A stretch of DNA of 62,604 nt from a virus. This document shows positions 13,844 through 23,864 of the stretch, piece after piece. Below the pieces are notes generated by a model that saw only the letters and a list, made by a program, of their open reading frames with translations, had not been told where the DNA came from and searched no databases. The DNA is taken from positions 1 to 62,604 of IMG/VR virus record IMGVR_UViG_3300027898_000008. One strand, written 5' to 3'. The translations under genes were made by a program, and so were the position numbers. Position 1 is the stretch's first letter. Every line of letters begins with the position of its first letter.

Positions 13844-14410
13844 ATGGGTAGCAATTATGCCAAGGGTAGAGTGTACATCACTGGACTTGACAAACTTGAA
13901 GCCTATCTAGGAATCGTGCAAAAGCGTTTACTTGATGCTCGCCCTGTTCTAAAAGAAATTGCTGTCATGTTTTCCGCCATGGAAGCACAACGTTTTGCAT
14001 CGCAAGGTGCATCTAATTTTGGAACTTCAACATGGTCCAACATAACGCAAGCTACGCAGACTCGCCGTGGTTACCCTGACCGCAAAGGTGGGGTGGCTCC
14101 AGGGGGCTACACCGCTCTAGACGCACACGGTTTTCTAAAAGAAGCAGCTATCAACCCAACAATCGAATACTCTGATGTTGGTAGTAAAATGATGAATCTT
14201 ACTATCGATCCCGCTAGCAAGGGTTCGAGAACTACATACCGACGCAACGGAAACGTCAACTACGGGGCGGTCCAAGAATCAGGTGATTCGCACACTCCTC
14301 AGCGCATGTTCGTGGAGATTACTCCTCAGTTCAGACTTATGGCTAAGAACATTGCAGCCAATTACTTTCTTGCCAAAGAGGGTAAGGATCTCATCCCGGT
14401 TAAATACTAA
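13844..14410 (+). CDS. neck protein, gpG/virion-morphogenesis-like
   Basis: This encodes 188 residues. The arrangement MEAQRFASQG...WSNITQATQTRRG...LDAHGFLKEA recalls the phage virion morphogenesis family (Mu gpG/HK97 gp10 type), which helps complete tail or neck. The match is from motif spacing only. It lies between connector and tail-terminator genes. Confidence 0.65.
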   Translation: MGSNYAKGRVYITGLDKLEAYLGIVQKRLLDARPVLKEIAVMFSAMEAQRFASQGASNFGTSTWSNITQATQTRRGYPDRKGGVAPGGYTALDAHGFLKEAAINPTIEYSDVGSKMMNLTIDPASKGSRTTYRRNGNVNYGAVQESGDSHTPQRMFVEITPQFRLMAKNIAANYFLAKEGKDLIPVKY

Positions 14411-14418
14411 GGAGCACT

Positions 14419-15096
14419 ATGGCTGACAATGACGCGCCGTGGTGGTCTACTTGGAACCTTTCTTACGCCGACAGCGAATTTGGCGACATCTATGGTGGTG
14501 GCTCTGTTCAAGAAGCTTTCTACACCACTCTCCAGACTTGGTGGCCTACATACGTAGCCGAAGTTAACCGCAAACTTGGTGCATCGATCCTCGAAGTCCC
14601 TGTGGAATATCGATTCCGCCCCGACTATCGCACTCTTCCCCGAGAAGCAAGCGCCGCAATTCTTGTCACTGTTCCAGGCACCATTGGGAAGCCCGAAGTT
14701 TTTCAAGCTGGCGTTCGTGCACAATGGACAGTTGATGTAATTATCTTTGTCTATGGCACTCAAGATTGGCAAGAGACTCAAGCACTGACATACGCTTACG
14801 CTGCTTGCCTGCGAACATTGATTCTTCAACAGCGTGACCTAGGCGGTTTTGCTCAAAGCACTACTTGGGACAGCGAAAAATACTTAGAAGGCGAGCACAG
14901 CGGTACCCGTACTACTGGAGTTGCTAACCTCACTTTCACAGTCAGCCTTGGCAACGTAACCGATGTTTATGGTGGCCCACCAGACCCACTATACACGGCA
15001 CCTGGCAACCCAACAGGCCCAACAACATTGCCGCTGGCCGAACAGCCAACAGTCACAGTCGCAAAGCCAATTATTATCAAGGAACCAATAGTATGA
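14419..15096 (+). CDS. tail terminator/completion-like protein
   Basis: This encodes 225 residues. The core (about 55-150: VEYRFRP...AQWTVDVIIFVYGT...QALTYAYAACLRTLI) has the beta-sheet plus helix pattern of tail completion proteins. The C-terminal 40 residues are Pro/Thr-rich. AAGGAG precedes the start and the gene overlaps the next by four bases. The context, immediately before sheath and tube, fits a tail terminator that caps the tube. Confidence 0.65.
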   Translation: MADNDAPWWSTWNLSYADSEFGDIYGGGSVQEAFYTTLQTWWPTYVAEVNRKLGASILEVPVEYRFRPDYRTLPREASAAILVTVPGTIGKPEVFQAGVRAQWTVDVIIFVYGTQDWQETQALTYAYAACLRTLILQQRDLGGFAQSTTWDSEKYLEGEHSGTRTTGVANLTFTVSLGNVTDVYGGPPDPLYTAPGNPTGPTTLPLAEQPTVTVAKPIIIKEPIV

Positions 15097-15347
15097 GTCA
15101 ATTAAAAGTCTTGGTACAAACATCCCACGTCATTCAAGACGATAAAGGGGCACATATGTCACCAGGCTACATGTACTCTGTCAAAGATTCCGAACGCATC
15201 CAGCAGTTCATTTCAGAAGGCGACCTTACCGTTATTCTCGAGACCGAAGTTGAGTCCGCCGAAGAAACGCTTAAGAAGTCTGCCCCCAAAATTCTCAAGA
15301 ATCAGGTAACTGATTCCGTAAACCTACAGGAGACCTCTAATGGCTAA
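15093..15347 (+). CDS. small tail-region protein
   Basis: This encodes 84 residues overlapping both neighbours (ATGA with the terminator, eight bases with the sheath gene). It has a small N-terminal beta-rich domain and a charged C-terminal helix. Not recognised. Its tight coupling to the sheath gene suggests co-production with tail proteins. Confidence 0.65.
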   Translation: MSQLKVLVQTSHVIQDDKGAHMSPGYMYSVKDSERIQQFISEGDLTVILETEVESAEETLKKSAPKILKNQVTDSVNLQETSNG

Positions 15348-16890
15348 CTCAGCCCCAGGCGTTAACATCAACATCCTAAATGCCGCTACCACTCCGGCAA
15401 GCCAGTCTTCTACTTCGAACTGGTTTGTTCTTGGAATGGCAGCTGGACCAGCCGGTGTTGCTGTTCCTATCAAGTCGATGTCTGACTTCACCAACTACTT
15501 TGGCCAGATCATCAATGGTGGTCTTACTGGTCGTTACACACTTAACGCTACTGTTGACTCAACCCTTCTTTACGACTCCCTTGACGTGTTCTTCCGCGAA
15601 GGTGGATCATCTGCTTGGGTTTCTCGAGTGCAGCCTACTTCGAGCGGTGTAGCCGCTACTTCCACCACAACCGGTGGTAAGTTCTTGTTGACCGCTACTG
15701 GTAAGGGAACATGGGCCAACTCGTCTATCGCTTCTGCAGCCGGTCTTATCCTTACCCTAACCGCTTCTACCGTTGGTGCCGTTACTGTGCAGACGGCTGT
15801 ACTCGCTTACAACGGTGTCACTTTGGCTACCACGTCAGGGATTGTTACCGACACTGACGTTGTTAACTGGATCAACTCGCTTCCCGGCTACCAGTCAATG
15901 TGTGTAGCTTCTTCGCAGGCCGGTACAACTGTTTTGCCTGCTTCGGGCTCTTCAGTTTCGGTTTATTTGACTGGTGGCACAGACGTTGCTGTTGCTGACG
16001 CCGACTCTGCTCCCGCCCTTGCTGTCTTTACCGACACCTTTGGCCCCGGTCAGGTTTCGTACCCCGGTGTCACCACTTCGACAGTGTACACCAATCTTGC
16101 TAACCACTGCCAGACCTTTGGCCGTGTTGCATTCTTGGACGGTGCCAACACCCCGACAGCCAACACTTTGCTGACTGCATCTTCAACCTTACAGACCTCA
16201 GCTACCGACTCGTCATACGCAGCGTTCTTCGCTCCTTGGCTGATTGTTCCGGGTTATGTCAACACCAACCCTGCTGTTCTTACCAGCACTGTTTTCAACC
16301 GTACCGTTCCCCCTTGCGCTCTTGCCGCCGCTCTTGTTTCGGTCTCTGACCAGAACAACGACTGCAACGTCCCTGCAGCTGGTACAACTCACGGTGCTTC
16401 AAAGTACGCCATCAACTTGACACAGAGCTACATCGTGTCAGACCGTGCCAACTTGAACAACGCTGGTATCAATGTTATCCGTAACGTACCTAACGTCAAC
16501 GTCATCGCTCTCTACGGTTTCCGCTCAGCTTCGTACTTGCCTCTGTGGGCCAACTTGGCTAACGTTCGTTTCCGTATGCAGATGACTCGTGACCTCGATG
16601 CAATTGGCGAGCAGTTCGTCTTCAACGAGATCGATGGTAAGGGGCAGATCTTTGCCGCTTTCAACGGTTCGCTTGCTGGCCAGCTTCAGTCTTACTGGCT
16701 GCGCGGTTCGCTGTACGGTCTGAACCCCGAGAACTCGTTCAACGTTGTTACAGACGGTACCGTCAACACACCTACGACCATCGCCGCTGGACAGCTTAAC
16801 GCCAGCATCAACGTTCGTATGTCGCCGTTCGCTGAGTTCGTGACAATCAACATCACGAAGTACCTTGCCAACGTCAACATCCCCGTTTAA
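15340..16890 (+). CDS. tail sheath protein
   Basis: This encodes 516 residues with CAGGAG before ATG 15340. The N-terminus (PGVNINILNAATTPAS...NWFVLGMAAGPAGVAVPIKSMSDFTNYFG) and the C-terminus (LANVRFRMQMTRDLDAIGEQFVFNEID...FAEFVTINITKYLANV) are hallmark regions of contractile sheath proteins. They provide the strand-exchange arms. A variable Thr/Val-rich domain (about 110-200) lies on the outside. It defines the phage as a myovirus. Confidence 0.95.
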   Translation: MANSAPGVNINILNAATTPASQSSTSNWFVLGMAAGPAGVAVPIKSMSDFTNYFGQIINGGLTGRYTLNATVDSTLLYDSLDVFFREGGSSAWVSRVQPTSSGVAATSTTTGGKFLLTATGKGTWANSSIASAAGLILTLTASTVGAVTVQTAVLAYNGVTLATTSGIVTDTDVVNWINSLPGYQSMCVASSQAGTTVLPASGSSVSVYLTGGTDVAVADADSAPALAVFTDTFGPGQVSYPGVTTSTVYTNLANHCQTFGRVAFLDGANTPTANTLLTASSTLQTSATDSSYAAFFAPWLIVPGYVNTNPAVLTSTVFNRTVPPCALAAALVSVSDQNNDCNVPAAGTTHGASKYAINLTQSYIVSDRANLNNAGINVIRNVPNVNVIALYGFRSASYLPLWANLANVRFRMQMTRDLDAIGEQFVFNEIDGKGQIFAAFNGSLAGQLQSYWLRGSLYGLNPENSFNVVTDGTVNTPTTIAAGQLNASINVRMSPFAEFVTINITKYLANVNIPV

Positions 16891-16926
16891 TTAACCCACT
16901 TTTTCTGAATCTTTAAGGAGATTTCA

Positions 16927-17361
16927 ATGGCTACAGACACAAACTTTAGTACCTATGGTGGCGAGCAGCAGTGGCTTGCGTCACTCAACGTTAACGGCGT
17001 TGACTACGGCAACTTCGACAAGTTCAGCGGTGGCGATGCAGTTGCGTCGGTATCTAAGTTCCGTCCTGCTGGTATGGGTCCTGAGCGTACTTACTTGGCT
17101 TTGCCGGTATTCGCTAACATCACACTCACCAAGGCGTTTGTCCAGACCGACTACGCCATCCAGAACACACTTCGTAACTTGGTAGGGGCAGCACAGGCAA
17201 CTGTGAAGATCACTCCCTTGAATGACGCTGGAAAGCCTTGGGGTACACCGCGTACTTACACCGGGCGCATCGAAGCCGTCAAGGACGGTAACACCGACTC
17301 AACATCAAATGCTGTCCGTACTTGGATGGTTGACGTTGTTGTGGAGACTGTTGCCAACTAA
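16927..17361 (+). CDS. tail tube protein
   Basis: This encodes 144 residues with AAGGAG seven bases before the ATG. A compact beta-rich protein directly after the sheath gene; size and order match myovirus inner tube proteins, which stack as hexamers around the tape measure. Mostly C-ending codons suggest high expression. Confidence 0.85.
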   Translation: MATDTNFSTYGGEQQWLASLNVNGVDYGNFDKFSGGDAVASVSKFRPAGMGPERTYLALPVFANITLTKAFVQTDYAIQNTLRNLVGAAQATVKITPLNDAGKPWGTPRTYTGRIEAVKDGNTDSTSNAVRTWMVDVVVETVAN

Positions 17362-17388
17362 TCGCAGTAACAAAACCATTGGAGGAAT

Positions 17389-17967
17389 ATGGTAGATTTC
17401 AAAATTGAAGGTGACATTGACACGTCTGAAGACGAAAACACTTGGGCAGCTGTAGCCCCCAATGTGGAAACGCTATCAGCTCCATCAGAGCAGACTGTCT
17501 CAACACCCCTTCGTTCACTAAAGGATCGTCGTACGCAGATCGTTACTGACCTGTACACCGACTTGCGCGTTCCCCGTTGGGAGAACCCTCAGATCTTTGT
17601 TCGCTTCAACCCCATCAACACGACGAAGATGAATGCTAGCCTCAAGCAGCGTTCTAACTCCAAGGTTGCTGACTGGCCGTTGCGTGCAAACACTGACGTG
17701 CTTGTTGATTCGTGCATCGGCATCTACGCTGTCTACGAAGACGACCCTGAAGTGAAGCTTTCACTCCGCGATGGTGACTCACACGGCTCATGGACCAAGT
17801 TTGACCCAGACCTTTGCGATGCCCTTGGCATCAATCCCGGTGACAAGGATCAGACCGTTCAGGCAGTCAAGGGTCTCTACTTCACCGATGGCGACATTGT
17901 TGATGCAGCAGAGCGTTTGCTCCGTTTCTCAAACATCTCGAACGACGAGGCTGACGGGCTTTTTTAG
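17389..17967 (+). CDS. tail assembly chaperone (short form, G-like)
   Basis: This encodes 192 residues with GGAGG before ATG 17389. It lies between tube and tape measure, where the G chaperone is found. It ends at TAG 17965-17967, right after the run CTTTTTT. Tail chaperones bind the tape measure during assembly and are absent from mature virions. Confidence 0.85.
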   Translation: MVDFKIEGDIDTSEDENTWAAVAPNVETLSAPSEQTVSTPLRSLKDRRTQIVTDLYTDLRVPRWENPQIFVRFNPINTTKMNASLKQRSNSKVADWPLRANTDVLVDSCIGIYAVYEDDPEVKLSLRDGDSHGSWTKFDPDLCDALGINPGDKDQTVQAVKGLYFTDGDIVDAAERLLRFSNISNDEADGLF

Positions 17968-18191
17968 AAGGCCTGAAGGATGATCCATACATTGAGCAAG
18001 CGGCGTACGCTTTAACTCAAGGCATGGACCCCATCGAGTTCTTGAGCCAGCAGCGTGACGATCATCTAATCCGTCTGGCCATCCTTCAGAAGGCCATCGA
18101 CATCGACGGAAAGAAAACCATTGATGAAATCGATCTTCTGTCCAAGAAGGTTGGTTTTGAAACCGCACGCATCTTGTCCAAGATGTTCTAA
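17389..18191 (+). CDS. tail assembly chaperone (frameshifted GT-like long form)
   Basis: Slipping back one base in CTTTTTT (17959-17965) avoids the TAG and opens the -1 frame for 75 more codons, to TAA 18189-18191. The extension begins LEGLKDDPYIEQAAY, ends ARILSKMF and is highly charged and helical. The extension has no start codon or ribosome site of its own, so it can only be made by frameshifting. This is the conserved G/GT strategy. The slip is at a Phe codon next to the stop. Confidence 0.8.
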
Positions 18192-18218
18192 CCACTCCGT
18201 CTCACAATCTCAGGCGGC

Positions 18219-18256
18219 AAAGAGACCGCTGCTCCTTCTGGGGTGGCGGTCTTTTT
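18219..18256 (+). terminator. Rho-independent terminator before tape measure
   Basis: AGACCGC (18223-18229) pairs with GCGGTCT (18246-18252), extended by outer A:T and G:U pairs and followed by TTTTTG. It sits between the frameshifted chaperone stop and the tape-measure ATG. It probably reduces tape-measure transcription relative to sheath and tube, which are needed in far greater number. Confidence 0.7.
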
Positions 18257-18269
18257 GTTTAAGGAAAAC

Positions 18270-21200
18270 ATGACTGAAGAAATCATTGGCATTGGCGTAA
18301 ATGTAAACGGTGGTACCACCGCAGCCGGTGAGATCGGCAAAGTTGGTGACGCCCTTGGAGCAATGGGTGATAAGGCCATTGTTGCTGCTGATGGTCTTGA
18401 TAAAGTAGCAGCCGCCAACGACCGAGTTAGTGCCAGCATGAAGGTTGGCGGTCGTAACATCATTGTTATGCGAGACGCCGAAGACACGCTCAATGCAGTT
18501 ATGGGCAAGACAACCAGTGTCATGGATTCAGCTGCTGCCGCTACTGATCGATACTCTGCTGCAGCAGATACCGCCGCAGTTTCTGCAGAACGTCTGATGG
18601 CTTCGCAAGAGGCTATGGCTGCTAAGCAGGCTGAGATCGCTATCAACACTCAGGTGGCTAACGACGCTCTTGGTAAGACCTACGTTGGTATGAGCAAGCT
18701 CGAGCAGCTCGGCACGCCAGCAATCATGAAAGCTGCTACTTGGAGTATCCTTGGTGTCGGCGGTGTCGCCTATGAGGGCATCAAGCAGTACATGAACTTC
18801 AACAAACTGATCACGCAGACTATCACACAGGCCGGTGTGTCTCCATCCAACATGGGTGCATTGACTACAATGGCCGAAACGATTTCTAAGATGACGGGTG
18901 TCAATCTTAACGACGTGGCTAACAACATTTACCGTGTTGCGTCGGGTACAGCTTCTTGGAATGCTGGTCTCGGATCAACAATGAAGCAATTGCAAGACAT
19001 CACAACTTCTGTTACTAAGCTCCAGGTATTGGGTAACGTTCCGGCTGGTGCCGCATCAGAACAAGCGGCTCGAGTTATTACAGCTCTTGTCAACTCAAAC
19101 ATTGTTGGCGTTGGAAACAGTTCAGATAAAGCTGCTGCTTTGATTAACGCTGCCGTTGGTTCTGGTGACATGCGCCTTGCGGACCTTGTGCCGGGTATTG
19201 GTCGCGGTGTTCTTCAGTCAGCTAAAGCTAACGGTGTAAGCGCCAAGGACATGCTTGCATGGATCGCTTTGCAGACTTCTATGGGTACTACAGCTAGCGT
19301 TGCCGGTAACTACGTTAAGACCGGTATCAACCTTCTCGCCAACCCGTCTGCACAGGGTGTTCTTGCTGAGTCCATGATTGGTATCAAGCCTGGTGAGATG
19401 CAAGGCATCATCGCTGGTCCTGGTGGGCTGCAAGCCGCTGTATCTGTTTTCAACGAAGCCGTCAAAAAGCTTACAATTTCATCTAACTTTGTTGGTTACC
19501 GAACAAGCACTGGTAACGCGCGCGCTGGTGGAACTGGTGAAGCCGCAGCCCTTAACAAGCTTCAGACATGGATGGTTGGCGAGATGCCTGCTGTTGTTCT
19601 GAAGCAGTGGGAGCACGGTGGAAGCGCCGCTTCTGGTGGATTGACCCCAGCCAACCTCCAGTGGATCACTGACTTGATTATGACCAAAGCTTTCGGTGGA
19701 TCAAAGCAATTCGCTACCATGGCCGCTATCTTGAAGAACCCTCAATTGCTTGCGGGTATCGAAACGTCTATCGGGAACAAGAGCAGTGTCGCGTCGATGA
19801 ACGCTGCATATGCTATTGCGTCTAACACTCCATCACAGAGATTCCACAAAGACCTAGCAGCAATTCAGGTTGACCTTGTTAACGCTGGAAAAGCTTTGTA
19901 CCCGGCGACCATAAAACTGGTCGATGGATTTACATGGCTATTCAGTCACATCACTTCTTGGAAGCCAGCTCTTCTTGAAATAGGCGCTGCCATGACCGCT
20001 GTCGTAGCAGTTGCTGCTGCAGTGAAGATCTCTCAGCTCGGTACTGGCGCAATGGCGATGTATGGTGGGCTTTTGACAAAAATGAATCCCAGCGGCACGT
20101 CTGGTGGATATTTCCGTGCAGCGTATCAAGCTAAGACTGCTGGTACGATTGCTGACCTAGGTGCAGCGATTCGTGCCACGGGTGCAGAAGAGACCATCGC
20201 AATCAAAGACGGAGATGCTGGGATTACTGGTGCGGTTCGGGAAGGCGCAACTGAGACTGTAGATGCACTTCGTGGAGTGCAAGCAACTCTTGCTGAAGGA
20301 CTTGGTGTAAGAAACGTTGGTAGTCTTACTGGTGCAGCTAGCAAAATCCAATCAACTGGAATTATGGGTAATGGCGAAAACATTGCAGGATTTAATAAAG
20401 GGCTTGCAGACCTTAACAAAAATGGTGCTGGCATTTTGCCAATGCCTGTCCAAGCAGGTGAGTACGGGCCACGGTCTCCCGCCCAAAGACTCTGGATGGA
20501 AAACAAAGCTACAGCTGCAATGATGGCTAGTGCGCCCGGCAGCGCTGCGTTCCAAGCTGAAATGGCAGCACGCAATTCGGGGGTTTTGGGAGCACGAGAT
20601 CTTCAAAACACTTTTGTTCCTCCTTTCGTGATTCCAGAAGCAGCTGCAACAGAAGCAACTACGATAGCCAAAACTGGGAGCAGCGTTCTCTCTGGAATTA
20701 AAGGCCTCGGCGTAGGCGCTCTTGGCCTTGTTGGTGGACCTATCGGACTAGCAATGATCGCTTCAACCGTTCTGCCGCTTGCTGTACCTTTCATGATGAA
20801 GGGTATCAGCGCTATGAGCCACTGGTTCGGCGGGGCACAAAATGCAAACTCCATAGCCCTTAGTTCCATATCTCACCCTCTCGTTCAAACTGCTTCACAA
20901 TATACTTCAACTATTGATTCTTACAAAAAGCAAATTGCTCAATTAAATAATCAAGGGTACAACCCATTAACTGCAACTGCAGCTGAGACAGCGCAATGGC
21001 AGAATTTGCATATGAAACTTAACACCGCTCAAGGTGGCCTTGCTGGACTGAACCCAGCACAGCAAATGGCTCAAATCAAAAATGCATGGGCTATCTCTAA
21101 CAACGCAGGGATTGCTAACCTTCTTTCCGACACAGCCGCTGGCGGTCAATACAACTTTGGCAAGTCATTCAACATGTCTCTTAATTCTATGCCTGCATAC

Positions 21201-21947
21201 ATGATGGGAAGCATTATGAGCGGTTTGAGCGGTGATGTGAATGCCCTTGGCAACATTCCAGGTGCAAAACAACTTCGTGAAGAAATTGCAGGAGCAACAG
21301 GAAAAGGTAAAAACTACATTTCATTGAGTGGTTTGACACCTGGACAACTGACAACGAAAATTAATGCTCAAGTTGCGGCCCTACTTTCTAGCAACCAAGG
21401 ACTTCTTGCAACACCCGAAGGCCAAGCTGCTTTGGTAGGCAACAAAGTTGTAAAAGATTACGCTGGATATATCGCTGCTCAAGGGACAATTTCAACTCAA
21501 GCAAACTATGGAAACCTTGCACAGTCTTTGACTCTTAGCGGTCTTAACAACTCTAATAGTGCTCAAAGAGAAATGTCGGCACAAAACATTGCTGCAAAAC
21601 TTGTTGGTCTTGCCCAATCAGATTTGATTCGAGCAGGGCAACAAGGGTCAGACGCTGGCGCTAGAAATCTGTATCTTGCTGCGTCTAAAAAGGCCGCAGC
21701 CGAAGCGATAGCATTTGAGCAACTTCACACAGAAATGATCAATAAACTTGATGGTCAAAAGATTGACAAGGGTAGCATAAAAGCGTTGGCTTTGGAAATC
21801 ACTAATCAACAGCGTCAACTCTACAAGGATCTAAAACTTACTGGTGGAGATATTGGCATGGCCTTCTCAGCAGCTCTTGGTGTATCTGGTGCTACACTGG
21901 CAAAAATTGTCAACAACGCAAATGCAACTACTGGTGCAAGGAAATAA
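18270..21947 (+). CDS. tail tape measure protein
   Basis: This encodes 1225 residues, the longest protein here, with AAGGA before ATG 18270; an upstream GTG lies inside the terminator stem and is rejected. Helical, Ala/Gly/Asn-rich. Residues about 130-370 resemble the conserved TMP domain (MNFNKLITQTITQAGVS..., DMRLADLVPGIGRGVLQSA). Hydrophobic segments lie near 570-590 and 815-850. By the usual 1.5 angstrom per residue the tail would be about 180 nm. Confidence 0.92.
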   Translation: MTEEIIGIGVNVNGGTTAAGEIGKVGDALGAMGDKAIVAADGLDKVAAANDRVSASMKVGGRNIIVMRDAEDTLNAVMGKTTSVMDSAAAATDRYSAAADTAAVSAERLMASQEAMAAKQAEIAINTQVANDALGKTYVGMSKLEQLGTPAIMKAATWSILGVGGVAYEGIKQYMNFNKLITQTITQAGVSPSNMGALTTMAETISKMTGVNLNDVANNIYRVASGTASWNAGLGSTMKQLQDITTSVTKLQVLGNVPAGAASEQAARVITALVNSNIVGVGNSSDKAAALINAAVGSGDMRLADLVPGIGRGVLQSAKANGVSAKDMLAWIALQTSMGTTASVAGNYVKTGINLLANPSAQGVLAESMIGIKPGEMQGIIAGPGGLQAAVSVFNEAVKKLTISSNFVGYRTSTGNARAGGTGEAAALNKLQTWMVGEMPAVVLKQWEHGGSAASGGLTPANLQWITDLIMTKAFGGSKQFATMAAILKNPQLLAGIETSIGNKSSVASMNAAYAIASNTPSQRFHKDLAAIQVDLVNAGKALYPATIKLVDGFTWLFSHITSWKPALLEIGAAMTAVVAVAAAVKISQLGTGAMAMYGGLLTKMNPSGTSGGYFRAAYQAKTAGTIADLGAAIRATGAEETIAIKDGDAGITGAVREGATETVDALRGVQATLAEGLGVRNVGSLTGAASKIQSTGIMGNGENIAGFNKGLADLNKNGAGILPMPVQAGEYGPRSPAQRLWMENKATAAMMASAPGSAAFQAEMAARNSGVLGARDLQNTFVPPFVIPEAAATEATTIAKTGSSVLSGIKGLGVGALGLVGGPIGLAMIASTVLPLAVPFMMKGISAMSHWFGGAQNANSIALSSISHPLVQTASQYTSTIDSYKKQIAQLNNQGYNPLTATAAETAQWQNLHMKLNTAQGGLAGLNPAQQMAQIKNAWAISNNAGIANLLSDTAAGGQYNFGKSFNMSLNSMPAYMMGSIMSGLSGDVNALGNIPGAKQLREEIAGATGKGKNYISLSGLTPGQLTTKINAQVAALLSSNQGLLATPEGQAALVGNKVVKDYAGYIAAQGTISTQANYGNLAQSLTLSGLNNSNSAQREMSAQNIAAKLVGLAQSDLIRAGQQGSDAGARNLYLAASKKAAAEAIAFEQLHTEMINKLDGQKIDKGSIKALALEITNQQRQLYKDLKLTGGDIGMAFSAALGVSGATLAKIVNNANATTGARK

Positions 21948-21951
21948 GTAA

Positions 21952-22734
21952 ATGTCTAAATCGATTACTCACGACAAATCGCTTCTTGTTCTTACGCCTT
22001 CTTCACCAAATGGGTCATATCGTCCCGTTATTTTGGGAATTGCTGGCGATCCTACTTTTAGCCAAGCTGGTGGTTCGGGTGGATGGCAGATTGTAGAACG
22101 CCCAAAGCAAATTGCCGCTACGCAATGGTATGACCGTGCGCCATTTCAGATCTCGATTCCATGCATCATTGACCCTACAGCAACGCTGTCACCCTACAGA
22201 CCTGATGACGATATTCGTGAAATGCTGTCGTGGCTCAGTGCGCCGAGCATTAGCTCCAACGTCATCCAGCCTCCAACTATTAAGATAAGTGGTCCCGTTT
22301 TGGGAACTGATCTGACTTGGGTTGCTTATTCTATATCCATGGACGCGGCTTTGCGTGCGGGTACAAATGGATTTGTTGAGTATGGTCGCCGCAACAAAGT
22401 TATTGGTCAGACCTATTCACCTGGCGCTGTAATGCAACAGCACACTACAGTGGTACTTTACGAATACAATCCACCATTTCCTTCTTCAACTAACACTTCT
22501 TCTCCCGCCCAAGTTGCGCGTCGTAATCTAAAGACAGCCTCTACTCGTTCCTATGTAGTCAAGGCGAATGACACATTAGCTCAAATTGCAGCGCAGCAAA
22601 TGGGCAAAGCTAGCACATCAAACGAACAAGCAATAATTGATGCAAACGCTGGAGACAAAACTCTTAGCTTACGTAGCCCCAATCAGATTCTTTCTTCTCT
22701 GGTAGGAAGAACAATTAAGATCCCGGTAGCTTAA
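21952..22734 (+). CDS. LysM-containing baseplate/hub protein
   Basis: This encodes 260 residues. The N-terminal 180 residues form an uncharacterised beta-rich domain. The C-terminus (about 200-258: SYVVKANDTLAQIAAQQMG...IKIPV) is a LysM-type motif as in T4 gp53/P2 gpX-like hub proteins. LysM modules contact peptidoglycan or lock hub subunits. It lies directly between tape measure and hub genes. Confidence 0.8.
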   Translation: MSKSITHDKSLLVLTPSSPNGSYRPVILGIAGDPTFSQAGGSGGWQIVERPKQIAATQWYDRAPFQISIPCIIDPTATLSPYRPDDDIREMLSWLSAPSISSNVIQPPTIKISGPVLGTDLTWVAYSISMDAALRAGTNGFVEYGRRNKVIGQTYSPGAVMQQHTTVVLYEYNPPFPSSTNTSSPAQVARRNLKTASTRSYVVKANDTLAQIAAQQMGKASTSNEQAIIDANAGDKTLSLRSPNQILSSLVGRTIKIPVA

Positions 22735-22735
22735 C

Positions 22736-23863
22736 GTGTTTGGTACAAGCATACCAGCGACTAACAAGTCTGCCACATCTTCAACAATAATTAAAACTGA
22801 ACCTCCGGGGGCAACTGGAGTATCACCAGCGGGTGCTTATCCTGTTACTGGTTTTGGGCAATGGGGATTGCAGGATTTGCGATTTGTTAATCCAACAACT
22901 CGAGAAGAAACTGTATTGACAACGGATTATCGTGAAGCAATTACGGACATCATTTACGAAAAGAATATGAGTGGCGTTACAACTCTTACCCTTCAAGCAA
23001 ATGACCCTAACCGTACTTTGTTAAAGAACCTTGTAGCTCAAGGAACGGAAATAACTTTGAACGATGGCGGGCAAAAGATCCGCTTCTCCCTGAGTCAGTA
23101 CACCAAGGCCTCCGATCAGGTCCAAATGGCTTTTGAATCTAGCACTGTTTATAGACTTCGCAATCAACGCAACTCAACTGGAACAGTAACAACAACGGTA
23201 AGTACGGGCGTAACAGAATTTGTAGCCAGCCTCGTCTACGCTTTGAATTACAACAACTCTCCTTATGAAACGGTTGGATTTGTTGGTCCTGACTACGCAA
23301 CGATTTGGAGCGAGTTGACTGGAAACGCCGGTAAGGCGATTGTCAAAGTTGGTTTAGGTCGCGGAACAACAACAGACCCTTTCGAAGATTCGTGGACATG
23401 CATGAGCCGCATCGCATCATCTGTTGGCTGGCGTTTATGGGAGAACAACAACACTGTTTACTTTGGCCCTGATGAATATTGGCTGGGTATCCTTAATAAG
23501 AACCCTCAAGGATTATCTGTTCCTCCAATCAATTCGATCATGGGTACGCTGTCGCCAATTCCTGTGATGCAAGAGTTTGGTACCGACATCATGCTTATTG
23601 ACTTCGACTGGGATGTACAGAAGCCCTACGCGCAAGGTACTGTTACCTGCATGTTGGAGAACTGGAAATATGACATCGGTGAGATAGTGCAGACAGTTGG
23701 GCTCGGACCAGCTAACGGTGATTGGATTGTGTACAGCATCCAGCGTGACTTGTTCTCTCCGCAAGCCACTATGACTCTTCAAGTGCCTATGCCGTTCGCA
23801 TCTGTGTATGATCCTAATTCCTTGCCTTTGCAACCATTCCCACTAATAACAAAGTTGGCCTAA
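22736..23863 (+). CDS. baseplate hub protein (gpD/gp27-like)
   Basis: This encodes 375 residues from GTG 22736. Position after the LysM protein and before the spike candidate, the mixed beta content and segments such as TDIIYEKNMSGVTTLTLQANDPN suggest the tail hub that forms the tube-like ring under the tape measure. No catalytic motif is seen. The call rests on gene order and size. Confidence 0.65.
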   Translation: MFGTSIPATNKSATSSTIIKTEPPGATGVSPAGAYPVTGFGQWGLQDLRFVNPTTREETVLTTDYREAITDIIYEKNMSGVTTLTLQANDPNRTLLKNLVAQGTEITLNDGGQKIRFSLSQYTKASDQVQMAFESSTVYRLRNQRNSTGTVTTTVSTGVTEFVASLVYALNYNNSPYETVGFVGPDYATIWSELTGNAGKAIVKVGLGRGTTTDPFEDSWTCMSRIASSVGWRLWENNNTVYFGPDEYWLGILNKNPQGLSVPPINSIMGTLSPIPVMQEFGTDIMLIDFDWDVQKPYAQGTVTCMLENWKYDIGEIVQTVGLGPANGDWIVYSIQRDLFSPQATMTLQVPMPFASVYDPNSLPLQPFPLITKLA

Positions 23864-23864
23864 T

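Noticed and set aside
18243-18270. GTG start for the tape measure gene
   Set aside because: It lies within a terminator stem and has no ribosome site; ATG 18270 has AAGGA upstream.
22561-22734. LysM domain as evidence of an endolysin
   Set aside because: The LysM is at the C-terminus of a baseplate hub protein between tape measure and hub genes, with no catalytic domain.
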